Assembly: GCF_039541575.1 (NCBI RefSeq)
Contig: NZ_BAABGM010000001.1
Coordinates: forward strand, 310,001-374,000
DNA: 64,000 nt
Direction: 5' to 3'
Origin: Fodinibacter luteus
GTDB taxonomy: Bacteria; Actinomycetota; Actinomycetes; Actinomycetales; Dermatophilaceae
The first letter of the stretch is position 1; each line of letters begins with the position of its first letter. The notes under the pieces were generated by a model, which was not told the origin of the DNA, made no database searches, and saw nothing but the letters and a program-made list of their open reading frames with translations. Shown in pieces: positions 24,666 to 31,823 of this stretch. The translations under genes and the position numbers were made by a program.

Positions 24666-25925
24666 CTACTCGAGCCCGTGCGTGGCCACGGGGGCCGCCG
24701 CCGGCGCGGGCGGCGCCGCCGGCGCGGGGGCCGCCGACGTCGCGGGGGCCGCCGACGTCGCGGGCCCGGGCAGGTGCGAGCCGGGCGCCCCGCGCAGGGC
24801 CGCGGCCTCGGCGGTGATGTCGATGGCGGCCGGGCACCACGTGACGCAGCGGCCGCACCCGACGCAGCCCGACGAGCCGAACTGGTCGTGCCAGGCGGCC
24901 AGCTTGTGCGTCATCCACTGGCGGTAGCGCGACCTCGGCGACTCGCGCACGACACCACCATGGATGTACGAGAAGTCCGCGTCGAAGCACGAGTCCCACA
25001 CCCGGTGCCGCTCCGCCTCGTGCCCGGTGAGGTCGGAGGCGTCCTCGACGGTGGTGCAGAAGCACGTCGGGCACACCATCGTGCAGTTGGTGCACGACAG
25101 GCAGCGGCTGGCCACGTCGTCCCACCGGGGGCTGTCGACGTTCGCGTAGAGCAGCTCCTTGAGCCCGTCGGTGTCGAGGCGCCGCCCCATCCTCCGGCTC
25201 GCCAGGGCGGTGACCTGCGCCGCGGCATCCACCTCGTCGGCCGTCGCCTCCCGGGCGCCGACCTCGTCGAGGAGCTCCGCGCCGCGGGTGCTGCCGACCT
25301 CGACGACGAATCGGTGGCCGCCGTCGAGCAGCTCGGTGAGGGACAGGTCGAAGGGCGCACCTCGGCCGGCCTCGGGCCGCGGGCCGGTGCCCATCGACAC
25401 GCAGAAGCACGTGCCCCCCGGGTCGGAGCACGCGACCGCGACGACGAAGGCATCGGCGCGGCGGCGCCCGTAGTGGGTGTCGACCGTGCGCCGCCCGCTG
25501 AGCACCGTGTCGTGGATGCCGAGCGCGGCGAGGTCGCACGAGCGCACGCCGAGGAGCGCGTAGGGGCCGTCGGGCTCGGGAGGTGCCGCGACGGCATCCC
25601 GCTCGGCGCCGACCTCGAAGGCGTGCCCGTCCGCCGTGCGCCTACCCCGCCACAGCAGCTCGTCGGCGGGGAAGAAGACGGGCTTGGCGGACTGCGCGCC
25701 CGCGGCGAAGCCGAAGAACGCCTCGTCGTCGCGGCGCCGCAGTCGGTACGAGGCGGGCTGCTGCTCGTCGCCCCACCCGCGGGGCAGGTCGTCGACGCCA
25801 CTGATGGGGGCGTTGGCGATCGCGCCGCCGCGCACCGTCGGGCCGATGACGGTGAACCCCCGGGCCGTGAGGCCGTCGACCAGCGCCTGCAGGCCGTCGA
25901 CGTCGATCAGCCGCGTCAGCACCAT
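24666..25925 (-). CDS. Hydrogenase beta subunit, two [4Fe-4S] clusters
   Basis: A 419-aa Fe-S subunit (HydB/AsrA-like), first gene of the operon. Cluster ligands are Cys-Leu-Ser-Cys-Thr-Asn-Cys-Thr-Met-Val-Cys-Pro, followed by Cys-Phe-Cys, and Cys-Val-Gly-Cys-Gly-Arg-Cys-Val-Thr-Trp-Cys-Pro near residue 360. The last ~40 residues form an Ala/Pro-rich tail containing a short repeat, probably disordered. The ATG is preceded by a GGGAGG ribosome binding site and a promoter with an overlapping inverted repeat. In group 3b complexes this subunit relays electrons between the flavin and the small subunit. Confidence 0.9.
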   Translation of the reverse strand: MVLTRLIDVDGLQALVDGLTARGFTVIGPTVRGGAIANAPISGVDDLPRGWGDEQQPASYRLRRRDDEAFFGFAAGAQSAKPVFFPADELLWRGRRTADGHAFEVGAERDAVAAPPEPDGPYALLGVRSCDLAALGIHDTVLSGRRTVDTHYGRRRADAFVVAVACSDPGGTCFCVSMGTGPRPEAGRGAPFDLSLTELLDGGHRFVVEVGSTRGAELLDEVGAREATADEVDAAAQVTALASRRMGRRLDTDGLKELLYANVDSPRWDDVASRCLSCTNCTMVCPTCFCTTVEDASDLTGHEAERHRVWDSCFDADFSYIHGGVVRESPRSRYRQWMTHKLAAWHDQFGSSGCVGCGRCVTWCPAAIDITAEAAALRGAPGSHLPGPATSAAPATSAAPAPAAPPAPAAAPVATHGLE

Positions 25926-25941
25926 GACGCCTCCCGGCGCT

Positions 25942-25972
25942 CAGTGATCGCGAGTCCTCACCGATCACTGTA
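25942..25972 (-). promoter_or_regulatory. Hydrogenase operon promoter -10 with overlapping 9-bp inverted repeat
   Basis: CAGTGATCG (25942-25950) and CGATCACTG (25962-25970) are perfect reverse complements separated by 11 nt. On the minus strand the -10 box TACAGT (25967-25972) overlaps one arm, and the repeat covers the predicted transcription start and early leader, the position of a repressor site. The start codon of the beta subunit is at 25925. Confidence 0.55.
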
Positions 25973-26051
25973 GGACCGCCGCGGGGCGCCGCGACACGGA
26001 TGTGGTGGGGTTCTCCCCGGTCGAACGAGCCCCCGGGCGTGCGCGCCCGGT

Positions 26052-26057
26052 TAGGTT
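26052..26057 (+). promoter_or_regulatory. -10 box of the probable leaderless AhpD-like gene promoter
   Basis: TAGGTT ends 6 nt before the ATG at 26064, with no ribosome binding site in between. Confidence 0.5.
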
Positions 26058-26063
26058 CGGTGC

Positions 26064-26654
26064 ATGTTCATCGAGACGACGCACGAGGATGCCGCCGAGG
26101 GCCCCCTCGCGCAGTGGTACGGCTCCCAGCGCGCGAGCTGGGGCTTCCTCCCCGACTACGCGCGGTGCTTCGCGACGCGCCCCGAGGTCGCGCAGGCCTG
26201 GACGACGCTCAACCTGGCGATCCGCGAGGGCATGGACCGGCGGCGGTTCGAGATCGCGACGATCGCGGCCGCCCGGGCCCGGCGCTCGACGTACTGCACC
26301 GTCGCGCACGCGTCGTTCCTGCGCGACGTGTGCGGCGACGAGGAGGGCGTGCGCGCGCTCGCCGAGGCACCCGACGGCAGCACGCTCGGCGCGCAGGATG
26401 CCGCGGTCGTCGCCTTCGCGACGAAGCTCGCCGTCGACGCGGCCTCCGTCGAGCAGCACGACGTCGACGCGCTGCGGGCCGCTGGCCTGAGCGACGCGGA
26501 CGTCGCCGACGTCGTGCTCGCCGTCGCGGCGCGGGCGTTCTTCACGACGGTCCTCGACGGGCTCGGGGCCCGGCTCGACGCGGCGACGGCGGCGACCTTC
26601 GAACCCGACGTCCTCGCGGCGATGGTCGTCGGCCGGCCCGTCGGCGACCACTGA
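26064..26654 (+). CDS. AhpD/carboxymuconolactone decarboxylase-like protein
   Basis: A 196-aa all-helical protein of the AhpD-like superfamily. The motif Ser-Thr-Tyr-Cys-Thr-Val-Ala-His-Ala-Ser-Phe (near residues 73-83) keeps a Cys and the His four residues later, but the second Cys of the usual Cys-x2-Cys redox pair is replaced by Val, so classic alkylhydroperoxidase disulfide chemistry is unlikely; single-Cys relatives are common in actinobacteria. It is divergent from the hydrogenase operon with 138 bp between starts and appears to be transcribed as a leaderless message. Function unassigned. Confidence 0.8.
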   Translation: MFIETTHEDAAEGPLAQWYGSQRASWGFLPDYARCFATRPEVAQAWTTLNLAIREGMDRRRFEIATIAAARARRSTYCTVAHASFLRDVCGDEEGVRALAEAPDGSTLGAQDAAVVAFATKLAVDAASVEQHDVDALRAAGLSDADVADVVLAVAARAFFTTVLDGLGARLDAATAATFEPDVLAAMVVGRPVGDH

Positions 26655-26763
26655 CCGTCCGGCAGGCCTGGGGCGCTCGCGGCCGTCGAGCACGCGACGC
26701 GCCGGGCGGCGGTCGGCGCCGATCACCGTGACGAGCAAAGCCCTTCCGGCGGCATCGCGTTGC

Positions 26764-26769
26764 TAGCGT
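26764..26769 (+). promoter_or_regulatory. -10 box upstream of the histidine phosphatase gene
   Basis: TAGCGT would give a leader of about 56 nt before the ATG at 26832, which carries GGAAGGGA (26817-26824) as ribosome binding site. Confidence 0.4.
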
Positions 26770-26831
26770 CGGGCGGTGGCGCCGCACGCCTCGCTGCCGT
26801 GGCGCCGTCAGCCTCTGGAAGGGACGCGACC

Positions 26832-27596
26832 ATGCCACGAGCCGCAACGGCATCCCCAGCCGAGCTCGTGCTCGTCCGGCACGCCGAGAGCGTCGGCAAC
26901 CTCGCCGCGACGGCCGCGAGCGAGAAGGGCCTGGCCCGCCTCGAGCTGCCCTACCGCGACCCCGACACACCGCTGTCCGACAACGGCGTCGCCCAGGCCG
27001 AGGCGCTCGGCCGGCACCTCGCGGGCAGGCCGGCCGACGCTCGCCCCGAGGTCGTCCTGGGGTCGCCGTACGTGCGCGCGGCGACGACGATGTCGCTCGC
27101 CCTCCGGTCGTGGCCGGAGGCGCCCGTGCCGGTGCACGACGAGCGGCTGCGCGAGCGCGACCTCGGCCTCTTCGACGGCTTCACGGGGCAGGGCATCAAG
27201 GACACCTTTCCGGAGGAGGCCGAGCGCCGCGCCGCGATGGGCAAGTTCTACTACCGCCCACCCGGCGGCGAGAGCTGGACCGACGTCGTGCTGCGGGTGC
27301 GCAGCCTGCTCACGGACGTGCGCACCGAGCACGCCGACCGGAGGGTGTGGGTGTTCACCCACCAGGCCGTCATCATGGCGTTCCGCTACCTGCTCGAGTC
27401 GCTCGGCGAGGAGGAGCTGCTCCGCATCGACGGCGACACCCCGCTCGGCAACTGCTCCGTCACGGTGTACCGGCCGGATGCCGAGGCGCTGCGGCTCGTC
27501 GCCTACGGCGAGATGGCACACCTCGAGCCGTCCGGCGCCGAGGAGACCCACGAGGAGCCGCACGCGCCCAGCGACCCGGGTCCGGGCCGTGGCTGA
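26832..27596 (+). CDS. Histidine phosphatase (phosphoglycerate mutase-like) family protein
   Basis: A 254-aa protein of histidine phosphatase branch 1. The phospho-acceptor His is in Val-Arg-His-Ala-Glu-Ser-Val-Gly-Asn (an RHG-type motif with Ala for Gly), the second Arg in the Ser-Pro-Tyr-Val-Arg-Ala segment, the general acid Glu in Glu-Arg-Asp-Leu-Gly, and the second His in Phe-Thr-His-Gln-Ala-Val. Length and the Asp-Thr-Phe-Pro-Glu-Glu insert suggest a broad phosphatase rather than the glycolytic mutase. It overlaps the following nnrD-like gene by 8 bp, so the two are cotranscribed. Confidence 0.85.
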   Translation: MPRAATASPAELVLVRHAESVGNLAATAASEKGLARLELPYRDPDTPLSDNGVAQAEALGRHLAGRPADARPEVVLGSPYVRAATTMSLALRSWPEAPVPVHDERLRERDLGLFDGFTGQGIKDTFPEEAERRAAMGKFYYRPPGGESWTDVVLRVRSLLTDVRTEHADRRVWVFTHQAVIMAFRYLLESLGEEELLRIDGDTPLGNCSVTVYRPDAEALRLVAYGEMAHLEPSGAEETHEEPHAPSDPGPGRG

Positions 27597-28485
27597 CCGG
27601 TCGGCCGGGGCGTGTACCGAGGTCACCGCGGACCTCCTGCGCGGGTGGCCGCTGCCCGACCCCGGTGGCGACAAGGAGGCCAAGGGGCGGCTGCTCGTCG
27701 TCGGCGGGAGCGTGCGCAACCCCGGCGCCGTCGTCCTCGCCGCCGAGGCGGCGCTGCGCGCGGGGGCGGGCAAGGTGCAGGTCGTCACCGCCGCGGAGAC
27801 GGCGGTGCACGTCGCGACGGTCGTGCCCGAGTGCCTCGTCGTGGGGGTCGAGACCGCCGCCGGTGAGCTGTCACCGGCCGGCGCCGGCCGCGTCCTCGAG
27901 CTCGCGGACGCGGCGGATGCCGTGCTCGCCGGACCGGGGGTCGGCGCACCGTCCGCGGCCGTCGCCCTCCTCGAGGCGGTCGTGCCGCACCTCCGCACGG
28001 CGCTCGTGCTCGACGCGCTCGGGACCGCGTACGTGACCGCCCACCCCGACGGCCTGGCCCACCTCGAGGGCCGCGTCCTCGTGACTCCGAACGTCGTCGA
28101 GCTGGCCCAGGTGCTCGGTGAGGACGAGCCTGCGGTGGCTCGCGACCCCGTGCGCGCCGCCCGCCGGGCCGCCGAGCGCACGGCGGCCACGGTGCTCGCC
28201 GGCACCGACGAGTCGTACGTCGTCGAGCCCGACGGCGTCGCCCGGCGCGTCACGGCCGGCACGCCGGGCCTGGCGGTGGCCGGGTCCGGTGACGTCAAGG
28301 CGGGCATCGTGGCGGCCCTGATGGCGCGTGGCGCCGAGCCCGCTCGGGCCGCGGCGTGGGGTGCCTGGGCGCACGGCCGTGCAGGTGAGTACCTGGCGAG
28401 CACGATGGGCCCGGTCGGCTTCCTCGCCCGGGAGGTCTCGGCCCGCGTCCCGGCCGAGCTCGCCCTGGCGCGCCCGGGCGGCTGA
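27589..28485 (+). CDS. nnrD: ADP-dependent NAD(P)H-hydrate dehydratase
   Basis: A 298-aa YjeF C-terminal-type (ribokinase-fold) repair enzyme that dehydrates damaged NADHX/NADPHX at the expense of ADP. Typical marks are the N-terminal Asp-Lys-Glu-Ala-Lys-Gly-Arg-Leu-Leu-Val-Val-Gly-Gly-Ser, a Gly-Pro-Gly-Val-Gly turn, Thr-Pro-Asn-Val-Val-Glu and the catalytic Gly-Ser-Gly-Asp-Val-Lys-Ala-Gly (Lys replaces the usual Leu). The NnrE epimerase domain found fused in many bacteria is absent. The GTG at 27589 overlaps the phosphatase stop. Confidence 0.88.
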   Translation: MADRSAGACTEVTADLLRGWPLPDPGGDKEAKGRLLVVGGSVRNPGAVVLAAEAALRAGAGKVQVVTAAETAVHVATVVPECLVVGVETAAGELSPAGAGRVLELADAADAVLAGPGVGAPSAAVALLEAVVPHLRTALVLDALGTAYVTAHPDGLAHLEGRVLVTPNVVELAQVLGEDEPAVARDPVRAARRAAERTAATVLAGTDESYVVEPDGVARRVTAGTPGLAVAGSGDVKAGIVAALMARGAEPARAAAWGAWAHGRAGEYLASTMGPVGFLAREVSARVPAELALARPGG

Positions 28486-28548
28486 CCGGAGGACCTCCGC
28501 CCCGGCCGAGCTCGCTCGGACCCGGCACTGGACCGGGCTCAGGTGCGC

Positions 28549-28629
28549 CCACCGACAGGCAGTGCGCCCCGACGGCCGAGGGCCCCGTGCTCAGCCCGAC
28601 CGCTCGCACCGGCGACTGCCTGTCGGTGG
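28549..28629. repeat. Long-spaced inverted repeat element, copy B
   Basis: Perfect 15-bp arms CCACCGACAGGCAGT (28549-28563) and ACTGCCTGTCGGTGG (28615-28629) are separated by 51 nt. The core arm and the spacing are the same as in copy A at 6051-6125. It lies in the 206-bp spacer between the convergent nnrD and peptidoglycan-binding genes, where it could act as a bidirectional terminator. Confidence 0.65.
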
Positions 28630-28691
28630 AAACGCCGTCGCCCGAGCCCCACGACCGCTCGTGGCCGCACCCACCGCCCGGAGGCGCCTCG

Positions 28692-29534
28692 TCAGTCGAA
28701 GATCGGCAGGGTGAGGGCGTGCCACGTGATGGGCCCGACCCTGCCGTCGACGGGTGGCGAGAACATCTGCTGGAACTCGCGCACCGCCGCCTCGGTGAGC
28801 GGGCCGAAGGAGCCGTCGACCGTGAGGTCACCGGGCACGAGGGTCTGCACCGCCTTGACCGCGTCGCCGTGGTCGCCCGGCCGCACCGGGACGACGAGCG
28901 AGGGCCAGTCGAGCTGGCCGAGGGTCGTGCTGATGTCGCTCGCCCGCAGAGTCTGCTGAAACGCCTGCACGGCTGCGCCGCTCGCCGGACCGAAGCTGCC
29001 GTCGGCGGCGATCGCGGCACCCTGGGCCCGCAGGAGGTACTGGGCCGCGAGCACCCGCCAGTTCGTGTCCTGGGTGGCGCCGCGCCTGACGAGCGGCCAC
29101 GGTCGTGGCCCCGGGCTCAGCGTGCTGAGGAAGGACCACGTCTGCGGACCGGCGATGCCGTCGACCCCCAGCCCCCACGACCGCTGGAACTCCTCGACCC
29201 GGGCCGTCGTGGCCGGCCCGTACGACCCGTCGACGACCAGGGGGTCGACGTCGGGGGACGGGACGAGACCGAACTGCTGGACGGCGCGGACGGCATCCCC
29301 GGTCGAACCGGCCCGGGTCGGGACGACGAGCCGGGGCCAGGTCCGCGGTCCGACGACACCGTCCCCCGGCAGCCCCTCGGCGGACTGGAAGGCGGTCACC
29401 GCCGCCCGGGTGGCCGGACCGTAGGACCCGTCCGCCGCCACGGCGTGGCCGCGTGAGCGCAGGAGGTACTGGATGCCGGCCACCGCCGACGACTCGGCGC
29501 CCGCTCCGACCGTCCTCCAGGGCGTGGTGTTCAT
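28692..29534 (-). CDS. Peptidoglycan-binding repeat protein (four PG_binding_1-like domains)
   Basis: A 280-aa protein built of four ~65-70-residue repeats. Each has the PG_binding_1 pattern: a helix with Val-x2-Val-Gln, Val-Asp-Gly-Ser-(Tyr/Phe)-Gly-Pro-x-Thr, a second helix with Val-x2-Phe-Gln and a closing Val-Gly-Pro-x-Thr-Trp. No signal peptide, membrane segment or catalytic domain is visible, which is unusual for a wall-binding protein: it may leave the cell by another route or bind an internal partner. A GAGGAG ribosome binding site precedes the ATG by 6 nt. Confidence 0.85.
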   Translation of the reverse strand: MNTTPWRTVGAGAESSAVAGIQYLLRSRGHAVAADGSYGPATRAAVTAFQSAEGLPGDGVVGPRTWPRLVVPTRAGSTGDAVRAVQQFGLVPSPDVDPLVVDGSYGPATTARVEEFQRSWGLGVDGIAGPQTWSFLSTLSPGPRPWPLVRRGATQDTNWRVLAAQYLLRAQGAAIAADGSFGPASGAAVQAFQQTLRASDISTTLGQLDWPSLVVPVRPGDHGDAVKAVQTLVPGDLTVDGSFGPLTEAAVREFQQMFSPPVDGRVGPITWHALTLPIFD

Positions 29535-29707
29535 GGCGTGCTCCTCGCTCGTCGACCCCGCCGGCGCGGGTCTCCTCGGACAAGAGTGCTCCTCCCGGCC
29601 TCCTGATACACCCCGTGCCGATCCACCTCGTGCCGCTCGACCCGCGACGTGGCTGCCCGCCGCGGACGATGGGCGACCCCACCCACGGCTCGGATCTCCC
29701 TACCTCA

Positions 29708-29745
29708 AGTGCGGAAGTGGCCGCTGCAGCAACCACTTCCGCACT
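29708..29745. promoter_or_regulatory. Perfect 13-bp inverted repeat upstream of the ETF operon
   Basis: AGTGCGGAAGTGG (29708-29720) and CCACTTCCGCACT (29733-29745) are exact reverse complements around a 12-nt loop that itself contains GCTGCAGC. It is 193 bp before the etfB start and 174 bp before the divergent peptidoglycan-binding gene. It could be a regulator site or a terminator; no T-tract follows. Confidence 0.55.
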
Positions 29746-29892
29746 CGCGGCGGGATCGCGTGGGCCACGGAGGCGGCGCAAGTTACCCGCGGGTTGGAGA
29801 ATCTGTGGCGAAGGTGACGCCGCCCCGGCCACTCTGGGGAGGCGAGCAGGCGGTCGACGAGCGTAACGTCGGGGTCCAAGAGCACACCCGCA

Positions 29893-29909
29893 GGGCGGCT
29901 CAGCCGCCC
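29893..29909 (+). promoter_or_regulatory. Compact hairpin in the presumed etfB leader
   Basis: GGGCGGCT (29893-29900), one base, then AGCCGCCC (29902-29909): a nearly loopless 17-nt palindrome 28 bp before the etfB ATG. It may affect translation or be protein-bound; there is no canonical riboswitch around it. Confidence 0.4.
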
Positions 29910-29937
29910 CGCTTCCCGGCAGCGAAGGCAGTCACGG

Positions 29938-30717
29938 ATGAAGATCGTCGTCCTCGTCAAGCACGTTCCCGAACCGAGCGCCGTGTGGGCGTTCGCCGCG
30001 GACCACACCCTCGACCGGAGCGGGGTGCCCGGCCGGCTGTCCGAGCTCGACGAGTACGCCGTCGAGCAGGCGGTGCGCCTCGTCGAGGGCGGCCTCGACG
30101 CCGAGATCACCTACCTCACCGTCGGCCCCGAGCCCGCGCGGGACGGGCTGCTCAAGGCGCTCGCGATCGGCGGCGACAGGGGCGTGCACGTGCTCGACCC
30201 CGCCATCCACGGCTCCGACGCCCTGGCCACCTCCCTCGTGCTCGCCAAGGCGCTCGAGCACCTCGGGTTCGACCTCGTGCTCGCGGGGATGGCCTCGACG
30301 GACGCCGAGATGTCGGTCGTCCCCTCGATGGTGGCCGCGCGCCTCGACGTCAACCAGGCCACCTTCGCCGGAGCCCTGTCGGTCGAGGGTGGCACCGTCA
30401 CCATCACCCGCGAGGGCGACACCGCGACCGAGCAGGTGAGCACCGACCTGCCCGCCGTCGTGTCGATCACCGACCAGACCGACGAGGCCCGCTACCCCGC
30501 CTTCCGGGCCATCATGATGGCGAAGAAGAAGCCGGTCGAGACCCTCACGCTCGCGGACCTCGGCGTGGATGCCGCCTCGGTCGGCCTCGCGGCGGCCGCC
30601 ACCCGCGTCGTCGACGTGGCGCCGGCACCCCCACGAGCGGCAGGCTCGGTCGTCGTCGACGACGGCACCGGAGCGGCCCAGCTCGCCGACTTCCTCGTGT
30701 CCCGCGGCGCTCTCTGA
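29938..30717 (+). CDS. etfB: Electron transfer flavoprotein beta subunit
   Basis: A 259-aa ETF-beta, one half of the soluble FAD/AMP carrier that takes electrons from acyl-CoA dehydrogenases. It opens with Lys-Ile-Val-Val-Leu-Val-Lys-His-Val-Pro and Leu-Ser-Glu-Leu-Asp-Glu-Tyr-Ala-Val-Glu-Gln-Ala, and has the nucleotide region Val-Gly-Pro-Glu-Pro-Ala-Arg-Asp-Gly-Leu-Leu-Lys-Ala-Leu-Ala plus the family signature Met-Ala-Lys-Lys-Lys-Pro-Val-Glu-Thr. These fit conventional (group 1) ETF rather than the bifurcating type, but sequence alone is not conclusive. First gene of a plus-strand run that continues to 50.5 kb. Confidence 0.93.
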   Translation: MKIVVLVKHVPEPSAVWAFAADHTLDRSGVPGRLSELDEYAVEQAVRLVEGGLDAEITYLTVGPEPARDGLLKALAIGGDRGVHVLDPAIHGSDALATSLVLAKALEHLGFDLVLAGMASTDAEMSVVPSMVAARLDVNQATFAGALSVEGGTVTITREGDTATEQVSTDLPAVVSITDQTDEARYPAFRAIMMAKKKPVETLTLADLGVDAASVGLAAAATRVVDVAPAPPRAAGSVVVDDGTGAAQLADFLVSRGAL

Positions 30718-30818
30718 CCATGCGCCGCACCGCGACCGGGCCGACCCCGGCACCATCCCCGTGGCCGGCAGCGACGACCGCCGCCGTTCCCGTGCCCACC
30801 CACCCGTAGGAGTCCACC

Positions 30819-31781
30819 GTGTCCGAGATCCTCGTCCTCGCCGAGCTCACCCCCACCGGGGTCCGCAAGGCGACCCTCGAGCTGCTCACCCTCGCGCGCC
30901 GGCTCGGCGAGCCGGCCGCCCTCGTCTGCGGCGAGGCGACCGACGAGGTCGTCGCCGCGCTCGGGGAGTTCGGCGCGACGAAGGTCTACGCCGTCCCCGC
31001 GCCGGAGGTCGCGCAGTTCCTCTCCCTGCCCAAGGCCGAGGCCGTGCTCGCGGTCACCGCCAGGTCGGAGCCGGCCGCCGTGCTCGTGACCTCCGGCCCC
31101 GAGGGCAAGGACGTCGCCGCCCGCGTCGCCGTGCGGCTCGACAGCGGACTCGTCACGGATGCCGTCGACGTCGTCGTCGACGGGGGCGTCGTCACGACGA
31201 CGCAGTCGGTCGTCGCGGGCGCCTTCCACGTGCGCAGCCAGGTGGTGCGCGGCACCCCGGTCATCACGGTCATGCCGAACGCCGTCACCGCCGAGGCCGC
31301 ACCGGTGCAGCCGAGGGTCGAGGCCGTCGAGGTCGAGTTCAGCGAGCGGGCCAAGGGCGCCGCGGTCACGAGCCGCACGCCGAAGGCCTCGAGCGCCCGC
31401 CCCGACCTGGCCGACGCCTCCGTCATCGTCGCCGGCGGTCGCGGCATCGGCTCCGAGGCCGGGCTCGGTGTCATCGAGGCCCTGGCCGACGCCCTCGGTG
31501 GAGCCGTCGGCGTCACCCGCGCGGTGAGCGACCTGCACTGGGCTCCCCACGACCTCCAGATCGGCCAGACCGGCAAGACCGTCGCCCCCGCGCTGTACGT
31601 CGCCGCGGGCGTGTCCGGGGCGATCCAGCACCGGGCCGGGATGCAGTCGAGCAAGACCATCGTCGCCGTGAACAAGGACCCCAAGGCCCCCATCTTCGCG
31701 ATCGCCGACTTCGGCGTCGTCGGCGACCTGCACACCGTCCTGCCCGCACTCGTCGACGAGGTCGGCAAGCGCCGGGGCTGA
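30819..31781 (+). CDS. etfA: Electron transfer flavoprotein alpha subunit
   Basis: A 320-aa ETF-alpha. The C-terminal FAD domain is intact: Ala-Gly-Gly-Arg-Gly-Ile-Gly-Ser, Gln-Ile-Gly-Gln-Thr-Gly-Lys-Thr-Val-Ala-Pro, Gly-Val-Ser-Gly-Ala-Ile-Gln-His and the closing Val-Asn-Lys-Asp-Pro-Lys-Ala-Pro-Ile-Phe. The GTG start has AGGAG 9 nt upstream. A 101-bp C-rich spacer lies between etfB and etfA, longer than usual for this pair, but no terminator or promoter is obvious in it. Confidence 0.93.
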   Translation: MSEILVLAELTPTGVRKATLELLTLARRLGEPAALVCGEATDEVVAALGEFGATKVYAVPAPEVAQFLSLPKAEAVLAVTARSEPAAVLVTSGPEGKDVAARVAVRLDSGLVTDAVDVVVDGGVVTTTQSVVAGAFHVRSQVVRGTPVITVMPNAVTAEAAPVQPRVEAVEVEFSERAKGAAVTSRTPKASSARPDLADASVIVAGGRGIGSEAGLGVIEALADALGGAVGVTRAVSDLHWAPHDLQIGQTGKTVAPALYVAAGVSGAIQHRAGMQSSKTIVAVNKDPKAPIFAIADFGVVGDLHTVLPALVDEVGKRRG

Positions 31782-31823
31782 AGCAACCCCCCGCCCGGGG
31801 GGAAACGCAAAGGAGCGTGATCG

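Larger units (their letters stand above)
29535..29937. other. 403-bp intergenic region upstream of the ETF operon
   Basis: No gene is supported here. It separates the divergent peptidoglycan-binding gene and etfB and holds several ordered sequences: a perfect 13-bp inverted repeat at 29708-29745, a 10-bp palindrome ACCCGCGGGT at 29785-29794 followed by a locally A/T-richer stretch to 29808, and a 17-nt hairpin at 29893-29909 just before etfB. The GC content is visibly lower than in flanking genes, as expected for a control region serving the ETF/lipid cluster. Confidence 0.6.

Noticed and set aside
26064..26654. Assigning the AhpD-like protein as an active alkylhydroperoxidase
   Set aside because: The second Cys of the Cys-x2-Cys redox pair is Val, so only superfamily membership is supported.
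26776..28485. Single 569-aa protein joining the phosphatase region and the hydrate dehydratase in one frame
   Set aside because: The first 270 residues are an out-of-frame reading of the histidine phosphatase; the real dehydratase begins at the GTG at 27589.
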